In this document: piece after piece, positions 32,411 through 40,478 of the stretch
How positions within the stretch are numbered: position 1 is the stretch's first letter
Layout: the number at the start of each line of letters is the position of its first letter
Assembly: GCF_900103125.1 (NCBI RefSeq)
Contig: NZ_FNJV01000004.1
Span: 372,001 to 436,000 of the forward strand
Source of the DNA: Mucilaginibacter sp. OK268
GTDB taxonomy: Bacteria; Bacteroidota; Bacteroidia; Sphingobacteriales; Sphingobacteriaceae
Length of the DNA: 64,000 nucleotides
Direction of reading: 5' to 3'
Made by a program: the position numbers and the translations under genes
Notes under the pieces: generated by a model
Databases searched by the model: none
Seen by the model: only the letters and a program-made list of their open reading frames with translations
Told to the model about the DNA's origin: nothing

Positions 32411-33958
32411 TTAATGCGCGTCTACCGGCATTTTAACAGCCTTTTTAAACGGCTGTAGGTACAGTAACGGTATCGAGAATAACATCACTAAGCCTGAGAT
32501 CCAGTAGGCATCATCATAAGTTAGCAGCAATACCTGTTTGGTAACGGCGCCTTCTACCGCTCCATAAGCCATACGGGTAGCATCTATCAATGAATGTCCC
32601 TTAGCCATAAAACCATGCAGATATGTATTAAACCGGTCGGTAAACGCCGGGTTGGTAGCCGTAACGTTGGTTAAAAGGTTATTACGGTGTACACCCTGCC
32701 TGATATGGATAATAGTCGTAAGGGTAGCAATACCAAATGAACCGCCTAACTGGCGCATCATATTGTTTAAGCCGGTTCCCTGACCAACTTCCGGACCTTT
32801 CAGATCGGCAATGGCCAATGTGGTTAACGGTACGAATAATAAAGCCATACCTACACCGCGTATTACCAGCGGGATAAAAAAGTTTCCTGTACCCATGGCC
32901 AATGTAGAGTTACTGAGCATGGTGGTAAATACAAAGAACAGGAACATGCCCGCGGTTGCCATAAACTGGGCAGGGATACCTTTATTAAGCATCTTACCTA
33001 TAAATGGCATCATGATAATGGTACATAAACCACCCGGAAACAGGATCTCGCCTGTTTGCTGTGCCGTAAAGCCAAGCAAATTCTGACAAAATACCGGGAA
33101 TACGAATACCGATCCATATAATCCGAAACCGAGTATAAAGGAGGTAAACATCCCTACCGCGAAACTTCGGTGCCTTAATATGGAAAAGTTCACTATCGGG
33201 TAATCTATGCTCATTTCGCGCCATATAAAAAGGATCAATCCTAATACGGCTGAAATAGTAAGCACCGTTATATAAGGTGTGGCAAACCAATCTTCCGATT
33301 CGCCTTTTTCTAATATAGTTTGTAAACTACCTACTGCAACTGCAAGCAGGCCAATGCCCCACCAGTCAACAGGTTTCCCTTTCTCGTCCTTAGGCGTTTC
33401 GCGTACAAAGGTGTAGGCGAAGAATGCGGCCAGGGCACCCACCGGTATGTTTACATAAAATATCCAGCGCCATGAGGAGTGGTCGGTGATGTAACCACCA
33501 ATAGTAGGCCCTACAGTAGGCCCTACCACCGCACCTAAACCAAATAATGCGGTAGCTGTACCAATTTGTTCGCGCGGCCAGGTCTCGATCAGGATAGCCT
33601 GTGAGGTTGATATTAAGCCCCCACCTGCTATACCCTGCAATATCCTGAACAATACCAGCTCATTTAAGTTGGTTGCGTTACCGCATAAAAACGAAGCAAT
33701 GGTGAAAACGATAATTGATGTTATAAAGTAGTTTTTACGCCCGAAACGGCTTCCCAGCCAACCTGACATAGGAAGCACAATTACGTTTGCTACAGCGTAA
33801 CCGGTAACTACCCAGGCAATATCCTCCAGTGTAGCGCCAAGGTTACCCTGTATATCGGGCAGCGATACGTTCACGATCGTGGTATCAATAAGCTCCAGTA
33901 ACGAAGCTATGATAACCGTGATGGTGATGATCCATTTTTTAAAGCCTGTTTCAGCCAT
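32411..33958 (-). CDS. DHA2-family (EmrB/QacA) drug efflux permease
   Basis: A 515-residue inner-membrane proton antiporter with about 14 helices. SLLELIDTTIVNVSLPDIQG (helix 1) and GWLGSRFGRKNYF (the loop 2-3 motif) are family signatures, and GLGAVVGPTVGPTIGGYITD matches motif C of drug exporters. It pairs with the HlyD-type adaptor and TolC-type channel encoded upstream in the same operon to export compounds across both membranes. About 120 bp of repeat-like DNA separates it from the adaptor gene. Substrates cannot be read from sequence. Confidence 0.93.
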   Translation of the reverse strand: MAETGFKKWIITITVIIASLLELIDTTIVNVSLPDIQGNLGATLEDIAWVVTGYAVANVIVLPMSGWLGSRFGRKNYFITSIIVFTIASFLCGNATNLNELVLFRILQGIAGGGLISTSQAILIETWPREQIGTATALFGLGAVVGPTVGPTIGGYITDHSSWRWIFYVNIPVGALAAFFAYTFVRETPKDEKGKPVDWWGIGLLAVAVGSLQTILEKGESEDWFATPYITVLTISAVLGLILFIWREMSIDYPIVNFSILRHRSFAVGMFTSFILGFGLYGSVFVFPVFCQNLLGFTAQQTGEILFPGGLCTIIMMPFIGKMLNKGIPAQFMATAGMFLFFVFTTMLSNSTLAMGTGNFFIPLVIRGVGMALLFVPLTTLAIADLKGPEVGQGTGLNNMMRQLGGSFGIATLTTIIHIRQGVHRNNLLTNVTATNPAFTDRFNTYLHGFMAKGHSLIDATRMAYGAVEGAVTKQVLLLTYDDAYWISGLVMLFSIPLLYLQPFKKAVKMPVDAH

Positions 33959-33961
33959 AGT

Positions 33962-34076
33962 GTATTAAATTCTAAATCCTAATATTAAACTCTAAGTGTT
34001 AAATTCTAAAACTTGTCTGAATCAGAATTAACAGAATAATAAATCCGAAATCGAGCATCCGAATTCCGAAATCAGA
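33962..34076. repeat. Repeat-like spacer between adaptor and permease genes
   Basis: TTAAATTCTAAATCCTAATA and AAACTCTAAGTGTTAAATTC are near-direct repeats, followed by AATCCGAAATCGAGCATCCG and AATTCCGAAATCAG. The text looks like one of the simple interspersed families and does not contain a gene. Confidence 0.45.
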
Positions 34077-34077
34077 G

Positions 34078-35139
34078 TTATCCTTTAATTACAGACACCT
34101 TTACGCTCATTCCTGGACGTAATTTTTCAAGGGTCGCTTTATCAGCGTTTATTTTTATTTTAACAGGAACGCGTTGTACAACTTTTACAAAGTTACCGGT
34201 AGCGTTATCCGGGGGCAGTAAAGAGAACTTGGCACCTGTAGCTGGCGAAAAGTTATATACGGTACCTTCCAGTTTCAGATCAGGGAAAGCATCAACGTCG
34301 ATATCAACTTTCTGACCGCTTGCCATGCCATTCAACTGTGTTTCTTTAAAGTTTGCAGTGATGTACAAGCTGTTATCATTAATGATCGAGAACAGTGTTT
34401 GGCCGGCCTGTACTAACTGACCCAATTGGATGCTTTTTTTAGATACCAGGCCACCAGCTGGTGCTTTAATGGTGGTATAAGTTAATTGCAGTTTTGCAAA
34501 ATCAATGTCAACCTGCTTTTGAGTTACACCGGTGTTGGTTACCTTTAACTGGCTGCGTGTAGTGCCAATTTGTTCCTGAGCTGATTTGTATTGATCTTGT
34601 GAAGCGCGTAGGTTAGCTTTAGCTACATCCAGATCAGATTTAGCCTGATCAAATTGTTGCTGGGTTACAGAACCATCTTTTACCAGGTTGGCATAACGGT
34701 TGTAATCCTTTTGTACTTTATCTAAACGGGCAACATTTGATGCAACCTGTGCCCTTGCGCTTGATGAATTGGCCTCGGTAGCATAGATCTGTGATTGATT
34801 TACGTTAATGCCGGCGCTTGCACCTACCTGGGCAGCTTGTGCTTGCTCCACTTTAACTTTATAGTCGCGGTCATCTATCTTAACCAGTACCTGGTTAACG
34901 TTCACGTGGGTGTTCTCTTCAAAATAGATCGAATCAACATAGCCACCTACGCGGGCAACAACCGGGCTGATATCGCCATCGATCTGCGCGTCATCGGTAT
35001 CAATGTGTTTACCGAAATATATATATTCTTTGATCCCGAAAATGATACCGCCAATAAGTAATACGCCTAATATGATAGGGATAACTTTATTCGGTTTCTT
35101 TTTAGGTGTTTGTTCCTGTGTTTCGTGTTCCTTTGCCAT
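34078..35139 (-). CDS. HlyD/EmrA-type membrane fusion protein
   Basis: A 353-residue periplasmic adaptor with one N-terminal membrane helix (VIPIILGVLLIGGIIFGIKE), a lipoyl/barrel-sandwich half (DAQIDGDISPVVARVGGYVD), a long coiled-coil hairpin (about residues 100-215, rich in Gln, Lys and Ala), and the matching half (IKAPAGGLVSKKSIQLGQLV). DTDDAQIDG is typical of EmrA adaptors that work with DHA2 permeases. It bridges the permease and the outer-membrane TolC-like channel. It starts 26 nt after the TolC-like stop. Confidence 0.92.
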   Translation of the reverse strand: MAKEHETQEQTPKKKPNKVIPIILGVLLIGGIIFGIKEYIYFGKHIDTDDAQIDGDISPVVARVGGYVDSIYFEENTHVNVNQVLVKIDDRDYKVKVEQAQAAQVGASAGINVNQSQIYATEANSSSARAQVASNVARLDKVQKDYNRYANLVKDGSVTQQQFDQAKSDLDVAKANLRASQDQYKSAQEQIGTTRSQLKVTNTGVTQKQVDIDFAKLQLTYTTIKAPAGGLVSKKSIQLGQLVQAGQTLFSIINDNSLYITANFKETQLNGMASGQKVDIDVDAFPDLKLEGTVYNFSPATGAKFSLLPPDNATGNFVKVVQRVPVKIKINADKATLEKLRPGMSVKVSVIKG

Positions 35140-35165
35140 TGTATATAGTATTGATTGGTTTAGTA

Positions 35166-36542
35166 TTATTGTTTGTTAATTTTTCCAGTTGATTTTAATA
35201 GGGTATAGTAAGCCAAACCTGCATCGGCTTTAGCCAGTTCCAGGTTGATCTGGGCCTGATAAAGTAATGTTTCGGCATCGGCACGATCTGTGGCAGATGA
35301 TATATTGCTCTTATATTTCGATTCCAATATTTTATTATTTTCACCGGCCTGCTCAATGGCTGTTTGCAAAAGCTTGATCTTATCCAAAGCCATGGTGTAG
35401 TTTTGGTAATCCTGGTTCACTTCGTTTTTGATCCGGTCAACCGAGATGCTTTTGTTAATAACAGTTTGCTCGCGCTCTATCTTAGCTTCAGTAACCTTGT
35501 TTTTGTTAGTCCATAATGAGCTAAAGCTCCATGACAGGGTTAAGCCACCTGTTAACGGTGTAATATAGCTACCGCTTTTAGGGATAGGGTTGATATTGGC
35601 ATCTACATAATATCCTGCAACTGATGCTGCCAATGTAGGTAATGTATTAGCCCTGATGCTTTTAATGTTCGTTTCAGATACTTTAGTACGCAGGTCAAAC
35701 TGCTGTAGCTCTGGCCTGTTGGTCATGGCTGTATCTAAGTAGTTACCTAATGGTGCAATCTGCCTGTCGGCCTCGGTGATCTGGGCAATATTGAGTTGGG
35801 TACCTTCGGGTAATCCTAACAACACATTCAAACTGTAGTTAACAATACGGCGATTAGTTTCCAGATCGATGCCGTTAAGCTCAATGTTTGACCTTTGCAG
35901 CTGGAAACGCAGCACATCATTTTTAGTAACCAGTCCCTGGTCAAAAAACCTTTGTGCCTGTTTTATCTGTGCATCAACAGTGGTTAAGTTTTGAGCAACT
36001 ACTTTTTTGCTTTGTAATACTTTGTACAAGCTATAGTATGCACTGATGATATCATAGGTGATCTGGTCTTTATCGTTCACCACATCTAAACGGGCAACCT
36101 GGGTTAACAGGTCTGTTGATTGGCGGGCGTACTTGAGCTTGTTACCTTCAAAAATAGTTTGATTCAAGGTAAGTATACCCAGGTAAGCGTCGGCTCTGTT
36201 GGGTAAGCTGAAACTTTCGGCACCTAAGGCCAGCCTGTTAGCCGGAATCTCTGCATGGGTATAACCATAGCTTATTTTACCGGTTGGCAACGATTGGTCT
36301 TTGGCCTGGTTGTATTCAGAAACAGCCTGGTCAATTTTTGATTGCGAAAGCTTTAAAGTCTTGCTGTTGTCCAGACCAAGTTTTATAGCCTCATCCAGGG
36401 TGATGGTTCTGTCCTGCGCATTTGCGGTTCCCACAAATAGCGAAGCTGTTATTACAAACGTAATAGCATACAGGCAGAAGGGGTGCACTGCATTAAACAG
36501 TGATAGGTGGTTGGGGTTTTTATTTAGAGTTGTCATTTTCAT
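35166..36542 (-). CDS. TolC-family outer-membrane efflux channel
   Basis: A 458-residue channel subunit with a signal peptide ending near TANAQ, then two helical-hairpin repeats typical of outer membrane efflux proteins (TLDEAIKLGLDNSKTLKLSQ at the start of the mature part; DRADAETLLYQAQINLELAK near the end). The start may be ATG at 36542 or 36536; either overlaps the TetR gene by about 20 nt, so translation is coupled. It forms the outer-membrane exit of the efflux system. Confidence 0.92.
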   Translation of the reverse strand: MKMTTLNKNPNHLSLFNAVHPFCLYAITFVITASLFVGTANAQDRTITLDEAIKLGLDNSKTLKLSQSKIDQAVSEYNQAKDQSLPTGKISYGYTHAEIPANRLALGAESFSLPNRADAYLGILTLNQTIFEGNKLKYARQSTDLLTQVARLDVVNDKDQITYDIISAYYSLYKVLQSKKVVAQNLTTVDAQIKQAQRFFDQGLVTKNDVLRFQLQRSNIELNGIDLETNRRIVNYSLNVLLGLPEGTQLNIAQITEADRQIAPLGNYLDTAMTNRPELQQFDLRTKVSETNIKSIRANTLPTLAASVAGYYVDANINPIPKSGSYITPLTGGLTLSWSFSSLWTNKNKVTEAKIEREQTVINKSISVDRIKNEVNQDYQNYTMALDKIKLLQTAIEQAGENNKILESKYKSNISSATDRADAETLLYQAQINLELAKADAGLAYYTLLKSTGKINKQ

Positions 36543-37167
36543 TAACTAAATACGCTTTTAAAAGGTTCTTTAAATATTTTTTGATACGAGGCTTAAATTG
36601 TTCTTCCAACACTTTTTCGTCCTGTATATCGTACCCCAGCATAGTTGATGACATGAGCGGGGTATTCAGAATGAAATTTTTGGTTCCGTAAAGGGTGGAT
36701 ACTACCATCTGCATGTCGGTATCTTTACGAAATTCTCCATTATCTATTCCTTCCTGCATTATTCTGAACAGTTCCGATACGCTTTTCATCAGTATGTTAC
36801 GTATCTTTTCGGCTAGCTCAGTGCGGCGGTTCATGGTCAATTCCTGGTATAGCAATTTCTGAAAACAATTATTGTTCACTACCCGGTCGCCATAGATCTC
36901 AATATATGATTCTATTTTCCCCCAGGAGCTGATGCTTTCGTCGTTACCTAAAATTTGCAGTATATTTTGAAAATAGGTGATCTTACGTTCAATAACTGCA
37001 AGGAATAAACCTTCTTTTGAACCAAAATAATAATTGAGCATGGCCATGTTCACACTGGCTTCACCCGAGATCATCCGGGTAGAGGCGCCGTCAAAACCCA
37101 TCTCTGAAAACACGCGCTCGGCGACGTCCAGGATGTGGTCTTTTTTATCTATCTTATCTTTGTCCAT
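36520..37167 (-). CDS. TetR-family regulator of the efflux operon
   Basis: A 215-residue repressor. Residues about 8-55 form the TetR helix-turn-helix (HILDVAERVFSEMGFDGAST, then NMAMLNYYFGSKEGLFLAVI), followed by an all-helical ligand domain. It is the first gene of the operon, overlapping the channel gene. Two inverted repeats just upstream (37187-37208 and 37233-37246) share the TTAATCA/TGATTAA half-site, so it most likely represses itself and the three efflux genes until an exported compound binds. Confidence 0.92.
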   Translation of the reverse strand: MDKDKIDKKDHILDVAERVFSEMGFDGASTRMISGEASVNMAMLNYYFGSKEGLFLAVIERKITYFQNILQILGNDESISSWGKIESYIEIYGDRVVNNNCFQKLLYQELTMNRRTELAEKIRNILMKSVSELFRIMQEGIDNGEFRKDTDMQMVVSTLYGTKNFILNTPLMSSTMLGYDIQDEKVLEEQFKPRIKKYLKNLLKAYLVNENDNSK

Positions 37168-37186
37168 TTTCTTTTAACGGCACAAA

Positions 37187-37208
37187 ATTAATCAAACGAT
37201 TGATTAAT
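37187..37208. promoter_or_regulatory. TetR operator candidate 1
   Basis: ATTAATCAA, spacer ACGA, TTGATTAAT: perfect 9-bp arms, 20 bp upstream of the tetR start. Confidence 0.65.
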
Positions 37209-37232
37209 GCATAGCGATTGGGGGCGAAAAGC

Positions 37233-37246
37233 TAATCAACTGATTA
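37233..37246. promoter_or_regulatory. TetR operator candidate 2
   Basis: TAATCA, spacer AC, TGATTA: the same half-site in a shorter palindrome, centred about 42 bp (four helical turns) from the first. Confidence 0.5.
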
Positions 37247-37406
37247 AGATTACTCATGAATGACAGATTTGTTTTACTAATCAGCCGAAATTTTAGGTTA
37301 TTGCAGCAATTATGGTTTGCCTGTTATCCTTTTGAAATATAGCGCATTCCATATTTATGCAATGTTATATTATTGATATAAAGATAATAAATTTCCATCT
37401 TTCAAA

Positions 37407-37414
37407 TATATTTG
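37407..37414 (+). promoter_or_regulatory. -7 element (TATATTTG) of the PIG-L gene
   Basis: Matches TAnnTTTG and ends 5 nt before the ATG, as at several other genes here, implying a very short leader. No TTG is found at the -33 distance. Confidence 0.45.
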
Positions 37415-37419
37415 CCAGC

Positions 37420-39885
37420 ATGAAGCGGATAAACCTCATTACCATCTTTTTATACCTTTCCACCATCGTATCAGCGCAAACTTCGCCACCGGCCGACCTG
37501 GGTGCTATACAGCAAAATTTTAAAAAGCTCAATACACTGGGCAGCGTGCTGTATATAGCCGCTCACCCCGATGACGAGAATACCCGTTTGCTGGCTTACC
37601 TGGCCCAGGAAAAGCATTATCGCACGGGGTATCTTTCCTGCACAAGAGGCGATGGAGGTCAAAATTTGATTGGAAATGAACAAAGTGAACTTTTGGGGCT
37701 GATACGCACACAGGAGCTGCTGGCTGCCCGCCGCATTGATGGTGCCGAACAGTTTTTTACCCGCGCCAATGATTTTGGCTTTTCAAAAGGTCCCGAAGAA
37801 ACCCTGAAAATATGGGATAAAGAGAAAGTATTGGGTGATATGGTTTGGGTGATCCGCAAATTCAGGCCCGATGTGATGATCTGCCGTTTCCCTACTACCG
37901 GCGAAGGTGGCCATGGCCATCATACCTCATCAGCCATACTGGCGCAGGAGGCATTTACAGCCGCGGCCGATCCTAAACGCTATCCCGAACAATTAAAATA
38001 TGTACAGCCATGGCAGGCCAAACGCCTGTTATGGAACACCTTTAGTTTTGGCAGTGTGAATACTACAGCGGCAGATCAATTCAAGATTAATGTAGGTGTT
38101 TACAACTCCATTTTAGGCAAGGGTTATGGCGAAATTGCTGCCGATAGCCGCAGTAACCATAAAACACAGGGTTTTGGTTCGGCCAAACAGCGTGGTGAGT
38201 TTTATGAATATTTTAAGACCATTTTGGGCGATGCTCCGCAAAACGACCTGATGGACGGCGTTAATACTACCTGGAAACGGGTAAAAGACGGCGAATCTAT
38301 TGGCGCCGCCATTGGCATCATCAACAGGGATTTTAATGCCGAAGCTCCGGAAAGATCGGTACCGGCATTAGTGCAATTATTAAACCGTGTTGAAAAAGTA
38401 TCGGATATGTACTGGCGCGTACAAAAAACCAAAGAGTTGAGCGAACTGATTGCCGCTTGCTCGGGCTTATGGTTTGAGGCTTATGCCACTGAGCCAACTT
38501 ATGCCCTTGGTGATAAGATCCAGGTACGCGCCCAGGTGGTCGACAGGTATAGCAACAGGGTAAAGATCAACAGTATCGCTTTTCAAAACAATGTTTCCAA
38601 CCTGAACAGCCAGGTGATCCCGGCCAATCAGCAGCAAACATTTGAGCAAAGCGGTATTGCCGATAAACTGACCCAACCTTACTGGCTGGAAACCCCGCAT
38701 AGTATTGGAGCCTATAATTTACCTGATGAAACCCTGGCCGGTAACCCCGAGAACCCCGACCTGCCCAAGGTTGATTTTGAATTTATTATTGAAGGCAAGC
38801 CGGTACATTTTGAACGCAGACTGCTATATAAATATGTAGACCCAGTGAGGGGAGAGGTTTATCAACCGCTGGAAATTACACCGCCGGTTACCGCCAATAT
38901 CGAAAACCAGGATTATATTTTTAATTCGCAGCAGGAACAGTTGGTTCAAATAAAATTAAAAAGCTTCACGGCGGCTACCGGCGACATTAGTTTAAAACCT
39001 ATTGCTGGCTGGAAGATCGATCCTAAGAAAATTGAGTTTACCGGGAAAAATAAAAATGACGAGTGGACAGTGGCTTTTACCATTGCGCCAACAGATAATA
39101 AACCCCGCACCAATAATTTGCAGGCCGTGGTAACGGTGAACGGGAAAACCTTTTCCCTGGCATTGCGTCGCATCAGGTATGATCACGTACCGGCCATTAC
39201 GCTGTTCCCACCCGCCGAAACGAGGCTGGTAAATCTCGACCTGAAAATAGCGGGTAAAAAATTAGCCTATATTACCGGAGCTGGCGATCTGATGCCCGAA
39301 GCGCTGCGCCAGGTAGGTTATGATGTACACTTGCTTTCGGAGAGCGAGATCATGAATGCTGATCTTTCTGTATACGATGCCATCATTACCGGGGTACGCG
39401 CCTATAACGTGAATGAACGGCTAGCCTATGAACAAAACCGCCTGATGGACTATGTTAAAAATGGCGGTAATTTATTAGTACAGTATAATAATAACGCGGG
39501 GTTGGTGGTAAAGCAGATAGGCCCATATCCTTTCCGCGTAGTGAACCAAAGGGTTACCGATGAAGACGCCGAAGTAACCATACTGGATAAGCAAAGCCCG
39601 GTGCTAAACTATCCCAATAAAATTACTCAGGACGATTTTAAAGGCTGGATACAAGAGCGGGGCCTATATTTTGTAAGTGACATCGACCCGCAATACAAGG
39701 CCGTTTTACAGATGAATGATAAGGGCGAGCAACCCAATAATGGATCATTAATAGTAGGCGATTATGGCAAAGGGCGTTTTGTATATACTTCACTGGCTTT
39801 TTTCAGGGAATTGCCTGCCGGTGTACCGGGAGCATATCGCTTGTTTATCAATTTATTAAGTAAACCAAAAGGACAATCGCTATAA
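37420..39885 (+). CDS. PIG-L/LmbE-family deacetylase with a large C-terminal region
   Basis: An 821-residue exported protein: signal peptide (LITIFLYLSTIVSAQ), then a PIG-L deacetylase domain (about 30-290) whose zinc motif AAHPDDEN is followed later by GEGGHGHHTSSA with the third metal His. Beta-sandwich domains follow, and the last 230 residues resemble a glutamine-amidotransferase-like fold (DAIITGVRAYNVNERL). Family enzymes remove N-acetyl groups from amino sugars. The start at 37420 gives the signal peptide; an earlier start at 37357 would read through the promoter. The symporter and DUF2911 genes nearby suggest uptake and use of an amino-sugar compound, which is inference. Confidence 0.9.
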   Translation: MKRINLITIFLYLSTIVSAQTSPPADLGAIQQNFKKLNTLGSVLYIAAHPDDENTRLLAYLAQEKHYRTGYLSCTRGDGGQNLIGNEQSELLGLIRTQELLAARRIDGAEQFFTRANDFGFSKGPEETLKIWDKEKVLGDMVWVIRKFRPDVMICRFPTTGEGGHGHHTSSAILAQEAFTAAADPKRYPEQLKYVQPWQAKRLLWNTFSFGSVNTTAADQFKINVGVYNSILGKGYGEIAADSRSNHKTQGFGSAKQRGEFYEYFKTILGDAPQNDLMDGVNTTWKRVKDGESIGAAIGIINRDFNAEAPERSVPALVQLLNRVEKVSDMYWRVQKTKELSELIAACSGLWFEAYATEPTYALGDKIQVRAQVVDRYSNRVKINSIAFQNNVSNLNSQVIPANQQQTFEQSGIADKLTQPYWLETPHSIGAYNLPDETLAGNPENPDLPKVDFEFIIEGKPVHFERRLLYKYVDPVRGEVYQPLEITPPVTANIENQDYIFNSQQEQLVQIKLKSFTAATGDISLKPIAGWKIDPKKIEFTGKNKNDEWTVAFTIAPTDNKPRTNNLQAVVTVNGKTFSLALRRIRYDHVPAITLFPPAETRLVNLDLKIAGKKLAYITGAGDLMPEALRQVGYDVHLLSESEIMNADLSVYDAIITGVRAYNVNERLAYEQNRLMDYVKNGGNLLVQYNNNAGLVVKQIGPYPFRVVNQRVTDEDAEVTILDKQSPVLNYPNKITQDDFKGWIQERGLYFVSDIDPQYKAVLQMNDKGEQPNNGSLIVGDYGKGRFVYTSLAFFRELPAGVPGAYRLFINLLSKPKGQSL

Positions 39886-39896
39886 AATAAAAGGGC

Positions 39897-40056
39897 CTGT
39901 CACCCTGAGCTTGTCGAAGGGTAAAATAAAGAATGTCATTTCGATAGAGCATGGGCCGGCATGAGCGTTGCGCGAAAGAGAAATCTTCTGCAACATGCCA
40001 TGGTGCTTTGTCTGCAGCAGGAGATTTCTCCTCGTACCTCGTTCGAAATGACAACC
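39897..40056. repeat. GTCATTTCGA/TCGAAATGAC palindromic repeat with a GTCACCCTGAGC unit
   Basis: GTCACCCTGAGCTTGTCGAA at 39899, then GTCATTTCGATAGAGCATGG and GAGAAATCTTCTGCA face TGCAGCAGGAGATTTCTC and TACCTCGTTCGAAATGAC. A close relative is at 50208-50295. Confidence 0.65.
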
Positions 40057-40120
40057 CTGCTTAATTTTTTAGGAACCAAAAGTTTAAAATAGGATAAGCC
40101 TTTTATACTGAAATAATTTA

Positions 40121-40151
40121 TTGGTAAAAATCAATTAATCATCTATTTTTG
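40121..40151 (+). promoter_or_regulatory. Promoter of the small-protein/symporter operon
   Basis: TTG at 40121-40123, 20 nt, TATTTTTG at 40144-40151. The first ATG is 24 nt further on. Confidence 0.65.
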
Positions 40152-40174
40152 CAAACGTTATAATTAACAGTAAT

Positions 40175-40366
40175 ATGAAACAACACGAAGAAGAAGAAAA
40201 AAGCCTTGATTTTGTATTTTACCTTGTAGGCTTAGTTTCTGGGCTTTTTATAGGAGCAATAATTGATAAAGGATTTACCTGGATAGCCGTTGGTGGTGTT
40301 TTAGGCTTATTAACCGCCGGTTTCTTTATAGCTGTATTGGTTAAAGGCCGTGGTGAAAAGGCCTGA
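40175..40366 (+). CDS. Small two-helix membrane protein
   Basis: A 63-residue protein: charged N-terminus (MKQHEEEEKSLDF), a helix with glycine spacing (YLVGLVSGLFIGAIID), a short loop (KGFTWIA), and a second glycine-rich helix (GVLGLLTAGFFIAVLV) with a basic tail. The Gly pattern and the DK between the helices recall AtpZ/AtpI-like small proteins, but it is far from ATP synthase genes here and the likeness may be superficial. It begins an operon with a second tiny protein and a sodium/solute symporter, with 14 nt of overlap. Function unknown. Confidence 0.72.
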   Translation: MKQHEEEEKSLDFVFYLVGLVSGLFIGAIIDKGFTWIAVGGVLGLLTAGFFIAVLVKGRGEKA

Positions 40367-40478
40367 TCCTGATCTGCCTTCATTTATAAAAAATTGGAAC
40401 CAGTTTTACGGCATTGTAGTCGCATGGCTGGTTTTTTTAATTTTAGTATTTTGGCTCATTACAAAAGTTTTTGAATGA
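40353..40478 (+). CDS. 41-residue single-helix membrane protein, coupled to the symporter
   Basis: GTG at 40353 opens a 41-codon frame that starts MKRPDPDLPSFIKNWNQFYG, continues with one strong membrane helix (IVVAWLVFLILVFWLI), and ends TKVFE. It overlaps the gene before it by 14 nt and its TGA overlaps the symporter ATG (ATGA at 40475-40478). Every base between the two neighbours is used. Small single-helix partners are known next to some sodium/solute symporters, so an accessory subunit is likely; direct evidence is absent. The start could only be this GTG, as no ATG is in frame. Confidence 0.72.
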   Translation: MKRPDPDLPSFIKNWNQFYGIVVAWLVFLILVFWLITKVFE

